From: Verrucomicrobiia bacterium
Lineage (GTDB): Bacteria; Verrucomicrobiota; Verrucomicrobiia; Verrucomicrobiales; Akkermansiaceae
Direction of reading: 5' to 3'
NCBI GenBank assembly: GCA_030432565.1
Contig: JAUIGV010000004.1
Span: forward strand, 124,001-188,000
Length of the DNA stretch: 64,000 bases
Part shown: piece by piece, positions 36,215 to 44,145 of the stretch
How positions within the stretch are numbered: the stretch's first letter is position 1
Layout of the letters: every line of letters starts with the position of its first letter
Notes under the pieces: model-generated
Databases searched by the model: none
What the model was told of the DNA's origin: nothing
What the model saw: only the letters and a program-made list of their open reading frames with translations
Program-made: the position numbers and the translations under genes

Positions 36215-37198
36215 ATGATCTTCCCGATTCTACGCGGCATGCTCGTGGGGATCGGGATATTTTCACTGGTCCCCATCGCCTCCTGCTCCGCCCAAAACCC
36301 TGTGCCCAAGCAACCCCAAATTCAGCTGGATCAAACGCACCTCCATTCTTTTGACGGCGATAAACTTCCCTATACCAAGTGGCTGCCCAAGCAAGAACCC
36401 GAGTTGGTGATCATTGGCGTTCACGGGATCAGCGGGGCCACTTCGGACTTTCGCCCTCTTGCCAAACATGTTCTCGCTGAACTCCCCAAGGTTGCCATTT
36501 ACGGAGCCGAGACCCGGGGACAGGGAAAGGATCCCATCAAAGAGCGACGCGGCCACATTCACAACCGGGAGGAATGGTTCAAAGACCTGACCACCTTTAC
36601 CGGCCTGATCCGTAAGCGCCATCCCGACGCGAAAATCGTCTGGTGTGGTGAAAGCATGGGCTCGCTCATCGTTCTCCACACCTATGCATGGTCGGAAGAC
36701 CGCGAAAACCTCTGCGACGCAATGGTGCTGGCTTCACCGATCACCGCCATCCGCTCGGAGTTTCCTCAATGGAAAATTTCAGCAGCCAACATCGCGGGGT
36801 TTCTTTTCCCAAAGGCAAGGGTCTCGCTGGAAAGCCTCTCGGGCGAGGATGAGGTTCGGGTCACCAAAGACACCATTCACCAGGAGCAAGCCGCCACAAA
36901 TTCCTACCATATCAAAAAGCACACCCTCCGCCTCCTGACGACCTTGGGAAATATGATGCAAACCTCCCGGAAGGCATCTGAGAAGCTCGACATCCCCCTC
37001 CTGGTGCTTCATGGCGGGAAAGACGTATTCTCAGACCCCAAGGACGTGGAACGGTTTTTCGAGGGACTCCCTGCGGAAATTCCCTCCACCCGTATATACT
37101 ACCCTGAAAGCTTTCACCTCCTCTTTCACGACCACCAAAGCGACAAGGTCGTCGCCGACATCGCGAAGTGGATCAAGGCTCTCCCTGACGCAAAATAG
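36215..37198 (+). CDS. Alpha/beta hydrolase lipoprotein (monoacylglycerol-lipase-like)
   Basis: The ATG at 36215 gives 327 residues with a lipoprotein signal (lipobox I-A-S-C near residue 24). An upstream start at 36101 would lie inside rng. The hydrolase has the oxyanion H-G-I-S-G, nucleophile elbow G-E-S-M-G-S with serine near residue 146, a late aspartate in H-G-G-K-D and a histidine in S-F-H-L-L-F-H-D-H, the layout of lysophospholipase/monoglyceride lipases. It may act on lipids at the envelope. The substrate is not known. Confidence 0.8.
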   Translation: MIFPILRGMLVGIGIFSLVPIASCSAQNPVPKQPQIQLDQTHLHSFDGDKLPYTKWLPKQEPELVIIGVHGISGATSDFRPLAKHVLAELPKVAIYGAETRGQGKDPIKERRGHIHNREEWFKDLTTFTGLIRKRHPDAKIVWCGESMGSLIVLHTYAWSEDRENLCDAMVLASPITAIRSEFPQWKISAANIAGFLFPKARVSLESLSGEDEVRVTKDTIHQEQAATNSYHIKKHTLRLLTTLGNMMQTSRKASEKLDIPLLVLHGGKDVFSDPKDVERFFEGLPAEIPSTRIYYPESFHLLFHDHQSDKVVADIAKWIKALPDAK

Positions 37199-37273
37199 GC
37201 ATCACCATTTTTAATACACGTATTTTTTTGCATGTTTTAATTTACGCTCTACCTTCTCTTAACCCCCGAGAAA

Positions 37274-38329
37274 ATGAGCTACGTAAACCTGCGCAAACAA
37301 ATCATCGCACTTGCCAACCTGCCAAGCTGCGACCAGCCCGTGATCAGCGCCTATTTTGATCTCAGCCAGCCAATCGAGTTGATCGTCGAGGAATTCTCCA
37401 ATTGGGTTAAAGCGGCTCATCGATCTTACGATGGACAAAATCAAGCTCACTTCATCAAAGCAGCTGAGCGCATTCAGTCATGGCTCCTGAACCATACCGA
37501 GGACGCCCGCAGTGCCGCCGTATTCTCGCGCGCTGGTCATCCCGATTATTTTCTCCCCCTTACCTTCCAGGCCCCCCTTGAAAATTTCTTCAAGGCGGAT
37601 ATTCAGCCCGCCATCTTCCCGCTCGTCGAACTTCGTGATCGCTTTAGCCGCTTCGTAGTGGTGATGACAAACCGGAATTCCGCCCGGATTATCGAGATGA
37701 ATCTCGGAGAAACCTCCCTTGAACTCCTGGCGGAAAGACCCGAGGCAAAGGAACGTCACGGCCGGGAATGGACCCGCGAGCACTACAACAGTAACACCCG
37801 GGAAAGGAACAAACGCTTTGTTAGGGAAAAGGTGGAGATCATCGAGCGCCTCATGGGTAAGCGCGGGCACAACGCCCTCATCATGATAGGTGAGCCCCAG
37901 TATGTGAACCGTCTCAAGTCCGCCCTTCCAAAGCACCTTGCCGAAAAGGTGGTCGATCAAATTCGCACCGGATTCAGCGACTCCCGTGTCCAGTCGGTTC
38001 TCGAAGACGCCGTTCAAAGCTACCTCCAGGTCGAACACGATGAATCAGAGACTGCGGTAAAACGACTCTTTCGTGCTCATCGGGTCAATCGACTGGGAAT
38101 CTTTGGGATCGCCGCCACTGCAGCAGCTCTTCAAATCGGCCAGGTCGAGGAACTCATCATCTCAAGCACTCTGGGGCACGCCGACCGTGAGGTTCTCGTT
38201 CGCCTTGCAAGTCAGCACAACGTCCCCATCGAAACTGTCCGCAATTCGGAATCGCTCGATGAACAAGGCGGGGTCGGCGCGATTTTGAGATACTCGACTC
38301 CTCCCTACCGAAACGAAGATGCGGCCTAA
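37274..38329 (+). CDS. Bacterial release-factor-fold protein (baeRF / Vms1-like family)
   Basis: The 351-residue protein resembles the bacterial archaeo-eukaryotic release factor (baeRF) families. A central H-G-R-E-W-T-R-E-H-Y segment precedes the G-H-N-A-L-I-M-I-G-E-P-Q-Y strand. The C-terminus ends with G-G-V-G-A-I-L-R-Y, very close to the last strand of eRF1/Pelota domain 3. No G-G-Q tripeptide is present, so peptide release by the eRF1 mechanism is not implied. Relatives include ribosome-rescue and hibernation factors (Vms1-like proteins, Balon). An AT-rich 75-base gap with a small palindrome (37213-37224) precedes it. Confidence 0.65.
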   Translation: MSYVNLRKQIIALANLPSCDQPVISAYFDLSQPIELIVEEFSNWVKAAHRSYDGQNQAHFIKAAERIQSWLLNHTEDARSAAVFSRAGHPDYFLPLTFQAPLENFFKADIQPAIFPLVELRDRFSRFVVVMTNRNSARIIEMNLGETSLELLAERPEAKERHGREWTREHYNSNTRERNKRFVREKVEIIERLMGKRGHNALIMIGEPQYVNRLKSALPKHLAEKVVDQIRTGFSDSRVQSVLEDAVQSYLQVEHDESETAVKRLFRAHRVNRLGIFGIAATAAALQIGQVEELIISSTLGHADREVLVRLASQHNVPIETVRNSESLDEQGGVGAILRYSTPPYRNEDAA

Positions 38330-38348
38330 TTCCATATCCTTCCTTCTT

Positions 38349-39074
38349 ATGAAAAAGCATACCATTCCACTCGTCCTCGCAATCATCTCTTCCATCCTCA
38401 TCTACGGCGACGAGAAGGAAAAGACCACTCCCGCTCCCAGGAAGGAAGATCCTTTGCAACCCACTGCCGAGATCCAGAAGGCTTTGGATCCCGAAGAAGT
38501 TCTCGAGATTTTGATGGCTGGAAATGAAAAATACGTTGAAGGCGTTTTGCGTAATGTCGACATCGGAGCCCGGCGTGATCGGGCGGTTGAAGGTCAGTTC
38601 CCAAAGGCCTACATCCTTTCATGTGTCGACTCACGTGTTCCGGTCGAAAAGGTTTTTAATCTCAGCATCGGAGACATCTTTGTCGGACGTGTTGCCGGCA
38701 ATATTGAAACCACAGAACAACTTGGTTCCATGGAGTTTGCCTCGGCAGTCAGCGGAGTTAAGATCGTTATGGTTCTTGGCCACGATGCCTGCGGTGCCGT
38801 CAAGGGCGCTTGTGACAAGGTGAAGCTGGGCAATCTAACCGCCCTGCTAAATCAGATCCAACCGGCCGTTGACCAGGTCGAAGGGCACGCCGGTGACCGG
38901 TCTTCAAACAACGCCAAATTTGTCGACGATGTCATCAAACAGAATGTCCTCACAACTGTCAGCGACATACGCAAGAGGAGCCCGGTCCTTCTCAAACTCG
39001 AAAAAGATCGGAAAATCAAAATTGTGGGAGGGGTTTACTCTCTCGCGACAGGAAAGGTCACCCTGCTTGACTGA
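38349..39074 (+). CDS. Exported beta-carbonic anhydrase
   Basis: The ATG at 38349 opens a signal peptide (K-K-H-T-I-P-L-V-L-A-I-I-S-S-I-L-I-Y-G), giving a 241-residue, probably periplasmic enzyme. Zinc ligands are clear: C-V-D-S-R near residue 91 and the H-D-A-C-G pair near 144-147. The catalytic Asp-Arg dyad is in C-V-D-S-R. It hydrates CO2 to bicarbonate and may supply bicarbonate or buffer the periplasm. The next gene is a small regulator; no transporter is adjacent. Confidence 0.9.
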   Translation: MKKHTIPLVLAIISSILIYGDEKEKTTPAPRKEDPLQPTAEIQKALDPEEVLEILMAGNEKYVEGVLRNVDIGARRDRAVEGQFPKAYILSCVDSRVPVEKVFNLSIGDIFVGRVAGNIETTEQLGSMEFASAVSGVKIVMVLGHDACGAVKGACDKVKLGNLTALLNQIQPAVDQVEGHAGDRSSNNAKFVDDVIKQNVLTTVSDIRKRSPVLLKLEKDRKIKIVGGVYSLATGKVTLLD

Positions 39075-39152
39075 TGGCCACCGACTCGGCTCCCACCCTC
39101 GAATCCCATTCTTTTCACGAACTACAACTTGAACTCTAACGCATTTTAAAGC

Positions 39153-39479
39153 ATGAAACCAAGTGCCAACAATAATATGCCCATGAGTTCCAAGCAACCG
39201 GATTCAAGGACTCCTCATTGGACTTTCCTGACAAACCACTTTCACATCATCGTGAGTCTTTCCCGTGAGCCATATTCGCGGATCAGGGACTTATCGGACC
39301 AAGTGGGCATCACCCAGCGCGCCGTGCAACGAATTCTTGCCGAGTTGGTGGAAGACAAGGTCCTAAAGGTCCGCAAAGAGGGGCGTCGGAACCACTACAC
39401 GATCAACCGGAAAAAGCGACTTCGCCACCCGCTTGAACATCAGCACAGTATTGGCGACCTTCTCGACATTCTCAGCTGA
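39153..39479 (+). CDS. Winged-helix DNA-binding regulator
   Basis: The 108-residue protein consists mainly of one winged helix-turn-helix (about residues 25-90): [19 protein letters not shown] as helix-turn-helix and [13 protein letters not shown] as wing. It resembles MarR/ArsR-type regulators without metal ligands or an effector domain. It lies between the carbonic anhydrase and hprK genes on the same strand. Its target is unknown. Confidence 0.75.
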   Translation: MKPSANNNMPMSSKQPDSRTPHWTFLTNHFHIIVSLSREPYSRIRDLSDQVGITQRAVQRILAELVEDKVLKVRKEGRRNHYTINRKKRLRHPLEHQHSIGDLLDILS

Positions 39480-39508
39480 TAAAACAACGACTCGCCCAGA
39501 GAGGCCTG

Positions 39509-40492
39509 ATGTTCTATTCTCCGCTCATGGTTGCAGGCGGAAAAAGGAAAGTCATCAAGAGCATCACCGTTCAGGAATTTCTGGAACGGCACGGTGATGA
39601 CCTCGAACTAAGCACCGAGCATCCGGTCACGGGACTCAACCGGCTGATCGAAGAACCCGCTGTCAACCGCCCCGGTCTTGCCTTCGCAGGATTTATCGAC
39701 TACTTCGCCAAGAAGCGCGTTCAAGTCTTGGGGAATTCGGAAAACTCCTACCTTGAGCAACTCCCGGATACACTCCGTCTCGAACGCTTCACCCTTCTTT
39801 GCGAGCAAGATATCCCCTGCCTCATTATTGCTCGCGGTCATGACCTTGCCCCGGATCTCAAAGAGGTTGCGAGGGAGAAAAACATCGCCATACTTCACAC
39901 TCCCCGGCCGACCATGTCACTGCTAAACGCCGCGACAATCAGCCTGGAGAACGATTTCGCCCACCGTACGACCTTGCACGGTTGCATGGTGGACTACCGG
40001 GGCATTGGCGTTTTGATCATGGGAGAAAGCGGATCCGGAAAAAGCGAGACTGCAATTGGTCTGCTGGAAAAGGGAGCCGCACTTGTCGCCGATGATTCCA
40101 TCCAGCTTAAGCAGATCAGCGGAGAGCTCTCAGCAAGCGCCAAGGAGTTCGCACGGGGATATTTGGAGATGCGAGGGATTGGAATCATCAATGTCGCTAA
40201 TCTCTATGGCCTTTCCGCGATCCGACCCGAGAAGCGCCTCGATTTAGTGGTGGAACTCAAATCTGCGAGCGATCTCAACAAGGTGGACCGTATCGGGATC
40301 TCACAGAAAAAGATGAGGATCCTTGATGTCGATATTCCCCTCGTGGAGATTCCGGTCGCTGCCGGTCGCGACACCGCACGCTTGATCGGGGTGGCCGCAC
40401 TCGATCTCCAACTCCGGAAAATCGGCTACGACATGGCGGATGAATTTAATCAAAGGCTTCTGGCCCGGATGAATCACAAGGCGGATGGCTAG
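39509..40492 (+). CDS. hprK: HPr kinase/phosphorylase
   Basis: HprK phosphorylates and dephosphorylates a serine of HPr and so couples carbon status to regulation. The 327-residue protein has an N-terminal regulatory domain (about 15-140), Walker A G-E-S-G-S-G-K-S near residue 172, and the HprK signature E-M-R-G-I-G-I-I-N-V near 230. The ATG at 39509 has an AGAGAGG site five bases upstream. No HPr or PTS enzyme is in the window. Many Verrucomicrobiota keep hprK with an incomplete PTS, where it acts in regulation. It overlaps the next gene by eight bases. Confidence 0.93.
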   Translation: MFYSPLMVAGGKRKVIKSITVQEFLERHGDDLELSTEHPVTGLNRLIEEPAVNRPGLAFAGFIDYFAKKRVQVLGNSENSYLEQLPDTLRLERFTLLCEQDIPCLIIARGHDLAPDLKEVAREKNIAILHTPRPTMSLLNAATISLENDFAHRTTLHGCMVDYRGIGVLIMGESGSGKSETAIGLLEKGAALVADDSIQLKQISGELSASAKEFARGYLEMRGIGIINVANLYGLSAIRPEKRLDLVVELKSASDLNKVDRIGISQKKMRILDVDIPLVEIPVAAGRDTARLIGVAALDLQLRKIGYDMADEFNQRLLARMNHKADG

Positions 40493-40760
40493 AAACTCAC
40501 TGTGGTCGGTCTATCTCATTCGCTGTGGCGACGATTCCCTTTACTGCGGAATCTCAAATGATGTCACACGTCGTGTGAAAGACCATCAATCACAGGGCCC
40601 AAAATGCGCCAAGTATTTGCGAGGGCGGACTCCGCTGAGATTGGTCTATGAGCGTAAGATCGGCACTCGAGCTCAGGCTTCCAGCGAGGAATACCGGATC
40701 AAGAGGCTGTCCCGAAAATTAAAAGAGGCTCTCATCTCAGAAACTTCCGCCTCGCAATAA
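40485..40760 (+). CDS. GIY-YIG nuclease-fold protein (YhbQ/UPF0213 type)
   Basis: This 91-residue protein is a single GIY-YIG domain. S-V-Y-L-I-R-C-G-D-D-S-L-Y-C-G-I-S gives the paired G-x-Y strands in the short UPF0213 form. R-R-V-K-D-H carries the catalytic arginine region, and E-Y-R-I-K-R-L-S-R matches the family end. It may nick or resolve DNA ends, but its biological role is not settled. Confidence 0.85.
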   Translation: MARNSLWSVYLIRCGDDSLYCGISNDVTRRVKDHQSQGPKCAKYLRGRTPLRLVYERKIGTRAQASSEEYRIKRLSRKLKEALISETSASQ

Positions 40761-40761
40761 T

Positions 40762-40777
40762 TGGTAAAGATTTACCA
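40762..40777. promoter_or_regulatory. Palindrome upstream of a lipoprotein gene, possible operator
   Basis: TGGTAAA and TTTACCA are perfect inverted 7-base arms separated by GA, 55 bases before the lipoprotein start. A TATGAT hexamer at 40813-40818 could be a -10 element, but no good -35 was found. The palindrome may be an operator or a weak terminator of the preceding gene. Only the symmetry is certain. Confidence 0.4.
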
Positions 40778-40832
40778 TGCATATCTCGAATCACCGTGCA
40801 AATCGGGACACATATGATACTCTCATCATCCT

Positions 40833-41354
40833 ATGCACAAACGAATGATAATCCTGCTCCCCTTGCTGGCGTTCTTGACCCATTGCTCGACGAACAATCC
40901 TAATTCCGGATCCGGAACCTCAACTCTACCGGTTCTTTCGAGCCCGGCCCGGGCTAAAGCCTGGGGCGCACCTCAAGTAGTCCCAACCAAGGACGGCTAC
41001 AAGATGACCTATACCAACCCCGCCAACGACAAAGAAAGGGTCACCATCACCGGGTCCCGCGAACTGATGTTCTTCCTTTATTATCCGCCGAACCTCAAGG
41101 GCACCCGCATGGTCGAAGGCACCGCCACCAAGGTCGATGAAGCGCAACTTTGGAAAACAGCACTGATCGCCGGACAAAAAGTGAAGTGGTATCACGCTCA
41201 TCTTCCTTCGGCGAATTACGGCAACATTTTCCGAACCCTGGGAGCCGAACTCAAGGACGGCGCGGGCAACGCCGGCCACTACCGGATCGAAGTCGAAGGC
41301 ACAAAAAACCAGATGCAAAGCTGGCTTTCGGAGCTACGGTTCGATCCAAAATGA
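40833..41354 (+). CDS. Lipoprotein of unknown function
   Basis: The 173-residue protein has a lipoprotein signal (lipobox F-L-T-H-C near residue 18). The mature part of about 155 residues is beta-rich (Y-K-M-T-Y-T-N-P, E-R-V-T-I-T-G-S) with no domain I can name. Its last four bases overlap the SDR gene (ATGA), so the two are probably co-translated. Confidence 0.7.
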   Translation: MHKRMIILLPLLAFLTHCSTNNPNSGSGTSTLPVLSSPARAKAWGAPQVVPTKDGYKMTYTNPANDKERVTITGSRELMFFLYYPPNLKGTRMVEGTATKVDEAQLWKTALIAGQKVKWYHAHLPSANYGNIFRTLGAELKDGAGNAGHYRIEVEGTKNQMQSWLSELRFDPK

Positions 41355-42088
41355 CAGCCCCAAAAACAGCACTGATCACAGGAGCCAATGGAGGCATTGG
41401 CTCTGCTCTTGCCCGCAAACTTCACTCAGCTGGAACCAAGCTCGTTCTGGCCGGACGAAACGAGACCGCCTTGAACAGTTTGGCCTCAGAATTGGGGGCC
41501 AAGGCAATCATTGGTGATTTCACCCAAGCGGACCAAGTCGCCTCGTGTGTGACTACAGCCCTCGAAGAGCTGGGCGAAATCGAGGCCGTTGCCCATTGTA
41601 TCGGATCGATTCTTCTCAAACCCGCGCATCTGACTTCCACGACCGACTGGAAGTCAGTCATGGACACCAACCTCAACTCGGCCTTTTACCTTCTTCACAA
41701 TCTGGGCAGGCCCATGAGCAAATCCGGAGGCTCCATTGCCTTTGTCTCCTCGGTCGCAGCCGAGAAGGGACTCTCAAACCACGAAGCAATTGCGTCAGCC
41801 AAAGCCGGACTCGCCGGACTCACCCGCTCAGCCGCCGCAACCTATGCCAAAAGTCAATTGCGGGTGAACTGTGTCGCCCCGGGCCTCACCGACACCCCGC
41901 TGGCCGCACCTATCACCGGTAACGAATCAGCGAGGAAATTCTCCGAAGCGATGCACCCGCTCGGGCGCCTGGGCACTCCTGAAGAGATTGCAAGTGCCCT
42001 CTACTTCCTCCTCTCCCCTGACAACAGCTGGATCACCGGGCAGTCCCTTTCCGTCGACGGGGGACTTTCGTCCCTGCAGACTAAATAG
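41351..42088 (+). CDS. Short-chain dehydrogenase/reductase with altered active site
   Basis: Starting at 41351 gives 245 residues; the upstream in-frame start at 41150 lies inside the lipoprotein gene. The Rossmann fold is standard: T-G-A-N-G-G-I-G at the cofactor site, V-S-S-V-A-A as the serine strand, N-C-V-A-P-G-L. The catalytic Y-x-x-x-K reads I-A-S-A-K (in N-H-E-A-I-A-S-A-K-A-G), so the usual tyrosine is isoleucine. I recall this variant from an SDR subgroup of unproven activity. Substrate unknown. Confidence 0.82.
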   Translation: MTAPKTALITGANGGIGSALARKLHSAGTKLVLAGRNETALNSLASELGAKAIIGDFTQADQVASCVTTALEELGEIEAVAHCIGSILLKPAHLTSTTDWKSVMDTNLNSAFYLLHNLGRPMSKSGGSIAFVSSVAAEKGLSNHEAIASAKAGLAGLTRSAAATYAKSQLRVNCVAPGLTDTPLAAPITGNESARKFSEAMHPLGRLGTPEEIASALYFLLSPDNSWITGQSLSVDGGLSSLQTK

Positions 42089-42096
42089 CCCCACCT

Positions 42097-42942
42097 CTAG
42101 CCTCCGTGCCAGTGCAGTTTCTTTCGCAGGGTCTCATAAAAGGAATGGCCCGGGAGCCTGACAAGGCGAAGATGAACTTCATGGCAGGAGACACGAACGA
42201 CACTGTCTTTTTCAATCCTTAGAATATCGCGCCCATCGACCGAGAAAAGAATCGGCTCTTCCCCGTCTCCAGCCGGTGAGAGCTCAATTATGGAATTTTC
42301 TCCCACCACCAAAGAGCGATTACTCATACTGTGAGGACAAATCGGAGTGATGACAAAGACCCCGGCCTGTGGCCCCAGCAAAGGCCCTCCGGCGGCCATT
42401 GAATAAGCCGTCGAACCCGTCGGCGTCGCAACGATCAATCCGTCGGCACGATAGTGATTTAGCAATTCTCCATCGACCCGTGCTTCCAGCGAAACCAAGC
42501 GACCCGTCTCCCCCCTCATCAAAACCGCCTCGTTGAGTGCTAGAAATTGATGAGCTTTCCCACCCTCCTCAATCATTTCCACCTTGAGCATGCTTCGCTC
42601 CACAATGTTCATTTCGCCATTTGCCAAATGATCACCGAGAAGGTCGATTTCTTCATCCGTGCACGCCGTCAAAAAACCAAGCGTTCCGATATTCACACCC
42701 GCAATCGGGATCGGCCCGGGCCCCAGGCGATGCAAGGTCTCCAATAAAGTGCCATCGCCACCCAGTGAAATAACAAGGTCTGCGCCCTTGGCAAAATCCT
42801 GCACTCCCGTTTCCTGAATGAGACCGGCCGTTGCCTCCTCAAGCACAACCTCAATTCCTCGTTTCAAAAGACACTCTCGCACATTTCGCACCGCCATTGG
42901 CGCATCTGGCTTGCGGGGATGAGCGACGATAGCGACCTTCAC
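42097..42942 (-). CDS. nadK: NAD kinase
   Basis: NadK makes NADP from NAD and ATP. The GTG at 42942 gives 281 residues and begins V-K-V-A-I-V-A-H-P, the expected first strand. The longer frame from 43062 would overlap the divergent ThiF-like gene. S-L-G-G-D-G-T-L-L near residue 60, N-E-A-V and T-G-S-T-A-Y-S-M-A-A-G-G-P are the family signatures. A GGGTCGGA stretch lies just upstream of the GTG. Confidence 0.92.
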   Translation of the reverse strand: MKVAIVAHPRKPDAPMAVRNVRECLLKRGIEVVLEEATAGLIQETGVQDFAKGADLVISLGGDGTLLETLHRLGPGPIPIAGVNIGTLGFLTACTDEEIDLLGDHLANGEMNIVERSMLKVEMIEEGGKAHQFLALNEAVLMRGETGRLVSLEARVDGELLNHYRADGLIVATPTGSTAYSMAAGGPLLGPQAGVFVITPICPHSMSNRSLVVGENSIIELSPAGDGEEPILFSVDGRDILRIEKDSVVRVSCHEVHLRLVRLPGHSFYETLRKKLHWHGG

Positions 42943-43020
42943 GAATCCGACCCTAGCACCACCGATGAACTCCGGCAATCGTTCCTTGCCTGACCACCTC
43001 TCAAACGACATCTTCTCCCC

Positions 43021-44121
43021 ATGCCTCTGACCCCGCTGGAAGCGAACCGCTATCTGCGACAAACCATGCTCGCCGAACTGGGCGAAGCCGGACAGGAGCG
43101 GCTCAAGAACTCTTCCATCCTCTGCATCGGGAGTGGTGGTCTCGGCTCCCCTGCTCTTCTCTATCTTGCTGCAGCAGGAGTCGGAACAATCGGCATCATC
43201 GACCCTGATAGAGTCGATCTCTCCAATCTACACCGCCAGATCGTCCACGACACCGATCGTGTCGGCACCTCTAAAATGGAAAGTGCCAAAGCACGGCTCC
43301 ATCAGGTCAATCCGCATGTCAAAATCGTGCTTCATGAGGGGCGATTCGAGCCCGACAATTGCCTTGATCTGCTAAATCTATACGATGCCATTCTCGACGG
43401 CTCTGACAACTTCCCCACGCGCTTCGCCGCCAACGACGCCGCCTTCTTTCTCAAAAAGCCCCTCATCCACGGTGCCATTTTTCAGTTTGAAGGCCAGGTG
43501 ACCGTCTTCGCGCCACACCTCGGTGGACCGTGTTACCGCTGCCTTTTACCAGAGCCGCCTCCCGACGGCGCGGTCCCGACTTGAACCGAAGCTGGTGTCC
43601 TGGGCGTGCTCCCGGGAATTATTGGAAGCCTCCAGGCGATGGAAGCGATCAAGCTTCTTGCATGCCTTGGGCAAGCTCCGCTGGGTCGTCTGATCCACTA
43701 CAGGGCTCTCTCGACCGCCTTCCGCGAGATCAAAATCAAGCGCGACCCGGGGTGCCCGCTCTGCGGAGACAACCCAAGCATCACCAAACCATTCACTGAT
43801 AAAAAAGACATGATCGAGCTCCCTGAAATCACCACTCTCGAACTCCGAAAAATTCTCGCCGAAGGCTTTGAAGGCATCCTGCTCGACGTCCGCGAGCAGG
43901 ATGAATACATGATGGCCCATATCGAGGGCTCCGAGCTTCTCCCTCTGTCAGGCTGGCCTGCCTCGGCCCACAACCTCCCAAGGGATGCCAAGTATTACGT
44001 CCACTGCGCCGCCGGAATGCGAAGCGCCAAAGCCGGCGTTTGGATGCTTCAAAATGGTTTCACCGACGTTACGAACGTCGCAGGCGGCATGAAACAATGG
44101 CTTCAGGAAGAGACACAGTAG
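43021..44121 (+). CDS. ThiF/MoeB-rhodanese E1-like enzyme with in-frame UGA (probable selenoprotein)
   Basis: One continuous frame of 366 codons is broken only by TGA at codon 188 (43582-43584). Before it lies an E1-like adenylyltransferase: I-G-S-G-G-L-G-S-P nucleotide loop, D-G-S-D-N-F-P-T-R. A C-Y-R-C pair (171, 174) and C-P-L-C (245, 248) form the zinc site split across the UGA. After it come E-A-G-V-L-G-V-L-P-G and a C-terminal rhodanese domain (about 260-366) with active loop H-C-A-A-G-M-R, cysteine 329. Homologues read G-A-V-P-S-C-x-E-A-G; here the cysteine is UGA. That cysteine is the E1 thiol (Cys184 in E. coli ThiF, and its equivalent in Uba4/MOCS3). With the SECIS-like hairpin downstream, selenocysteine insertion is the best explanation. 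A nonsense mutation or sequence error is the alternative. Likely role: activating ThiS, MoaD or a Urm1-like carrier. Confidence 0.82.
43598..43617 (+). promoter_or_regulatory. Bacterial SECIS-like hairpin downstream of the in-frame UGA
   Basis: TCCTGGG and CCCGGGA pair over seven bases (one G-U) around the loop CGTGCT. The loop begins 20 bases after the UGA and has G at its second position. This meets the published general rules for bacterial SECIS elements: loop 16-37 bases after the UGA, a short loop, and a G in its first two positions. The hairpin lies inside the coding sequence, as bacterial SECIS elements do. It was folded by eye only. Confidence 0.65.
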
Positions 44122-44145
44122 AATAATGCATCCCGATCGTTGTTC

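Noticed and set aside
43606-44121. Separate rhodanese gene starting at a GTG after the UGA
   Set aside because: The frame is continuous with the ThiF-like part, the GTG lies within the conserved E1 segment G-V-L-G-V-L-P-G, and the second zinc cysteine pair of the E1 domain lies after the UGA, so splitting would break the E1 fold.
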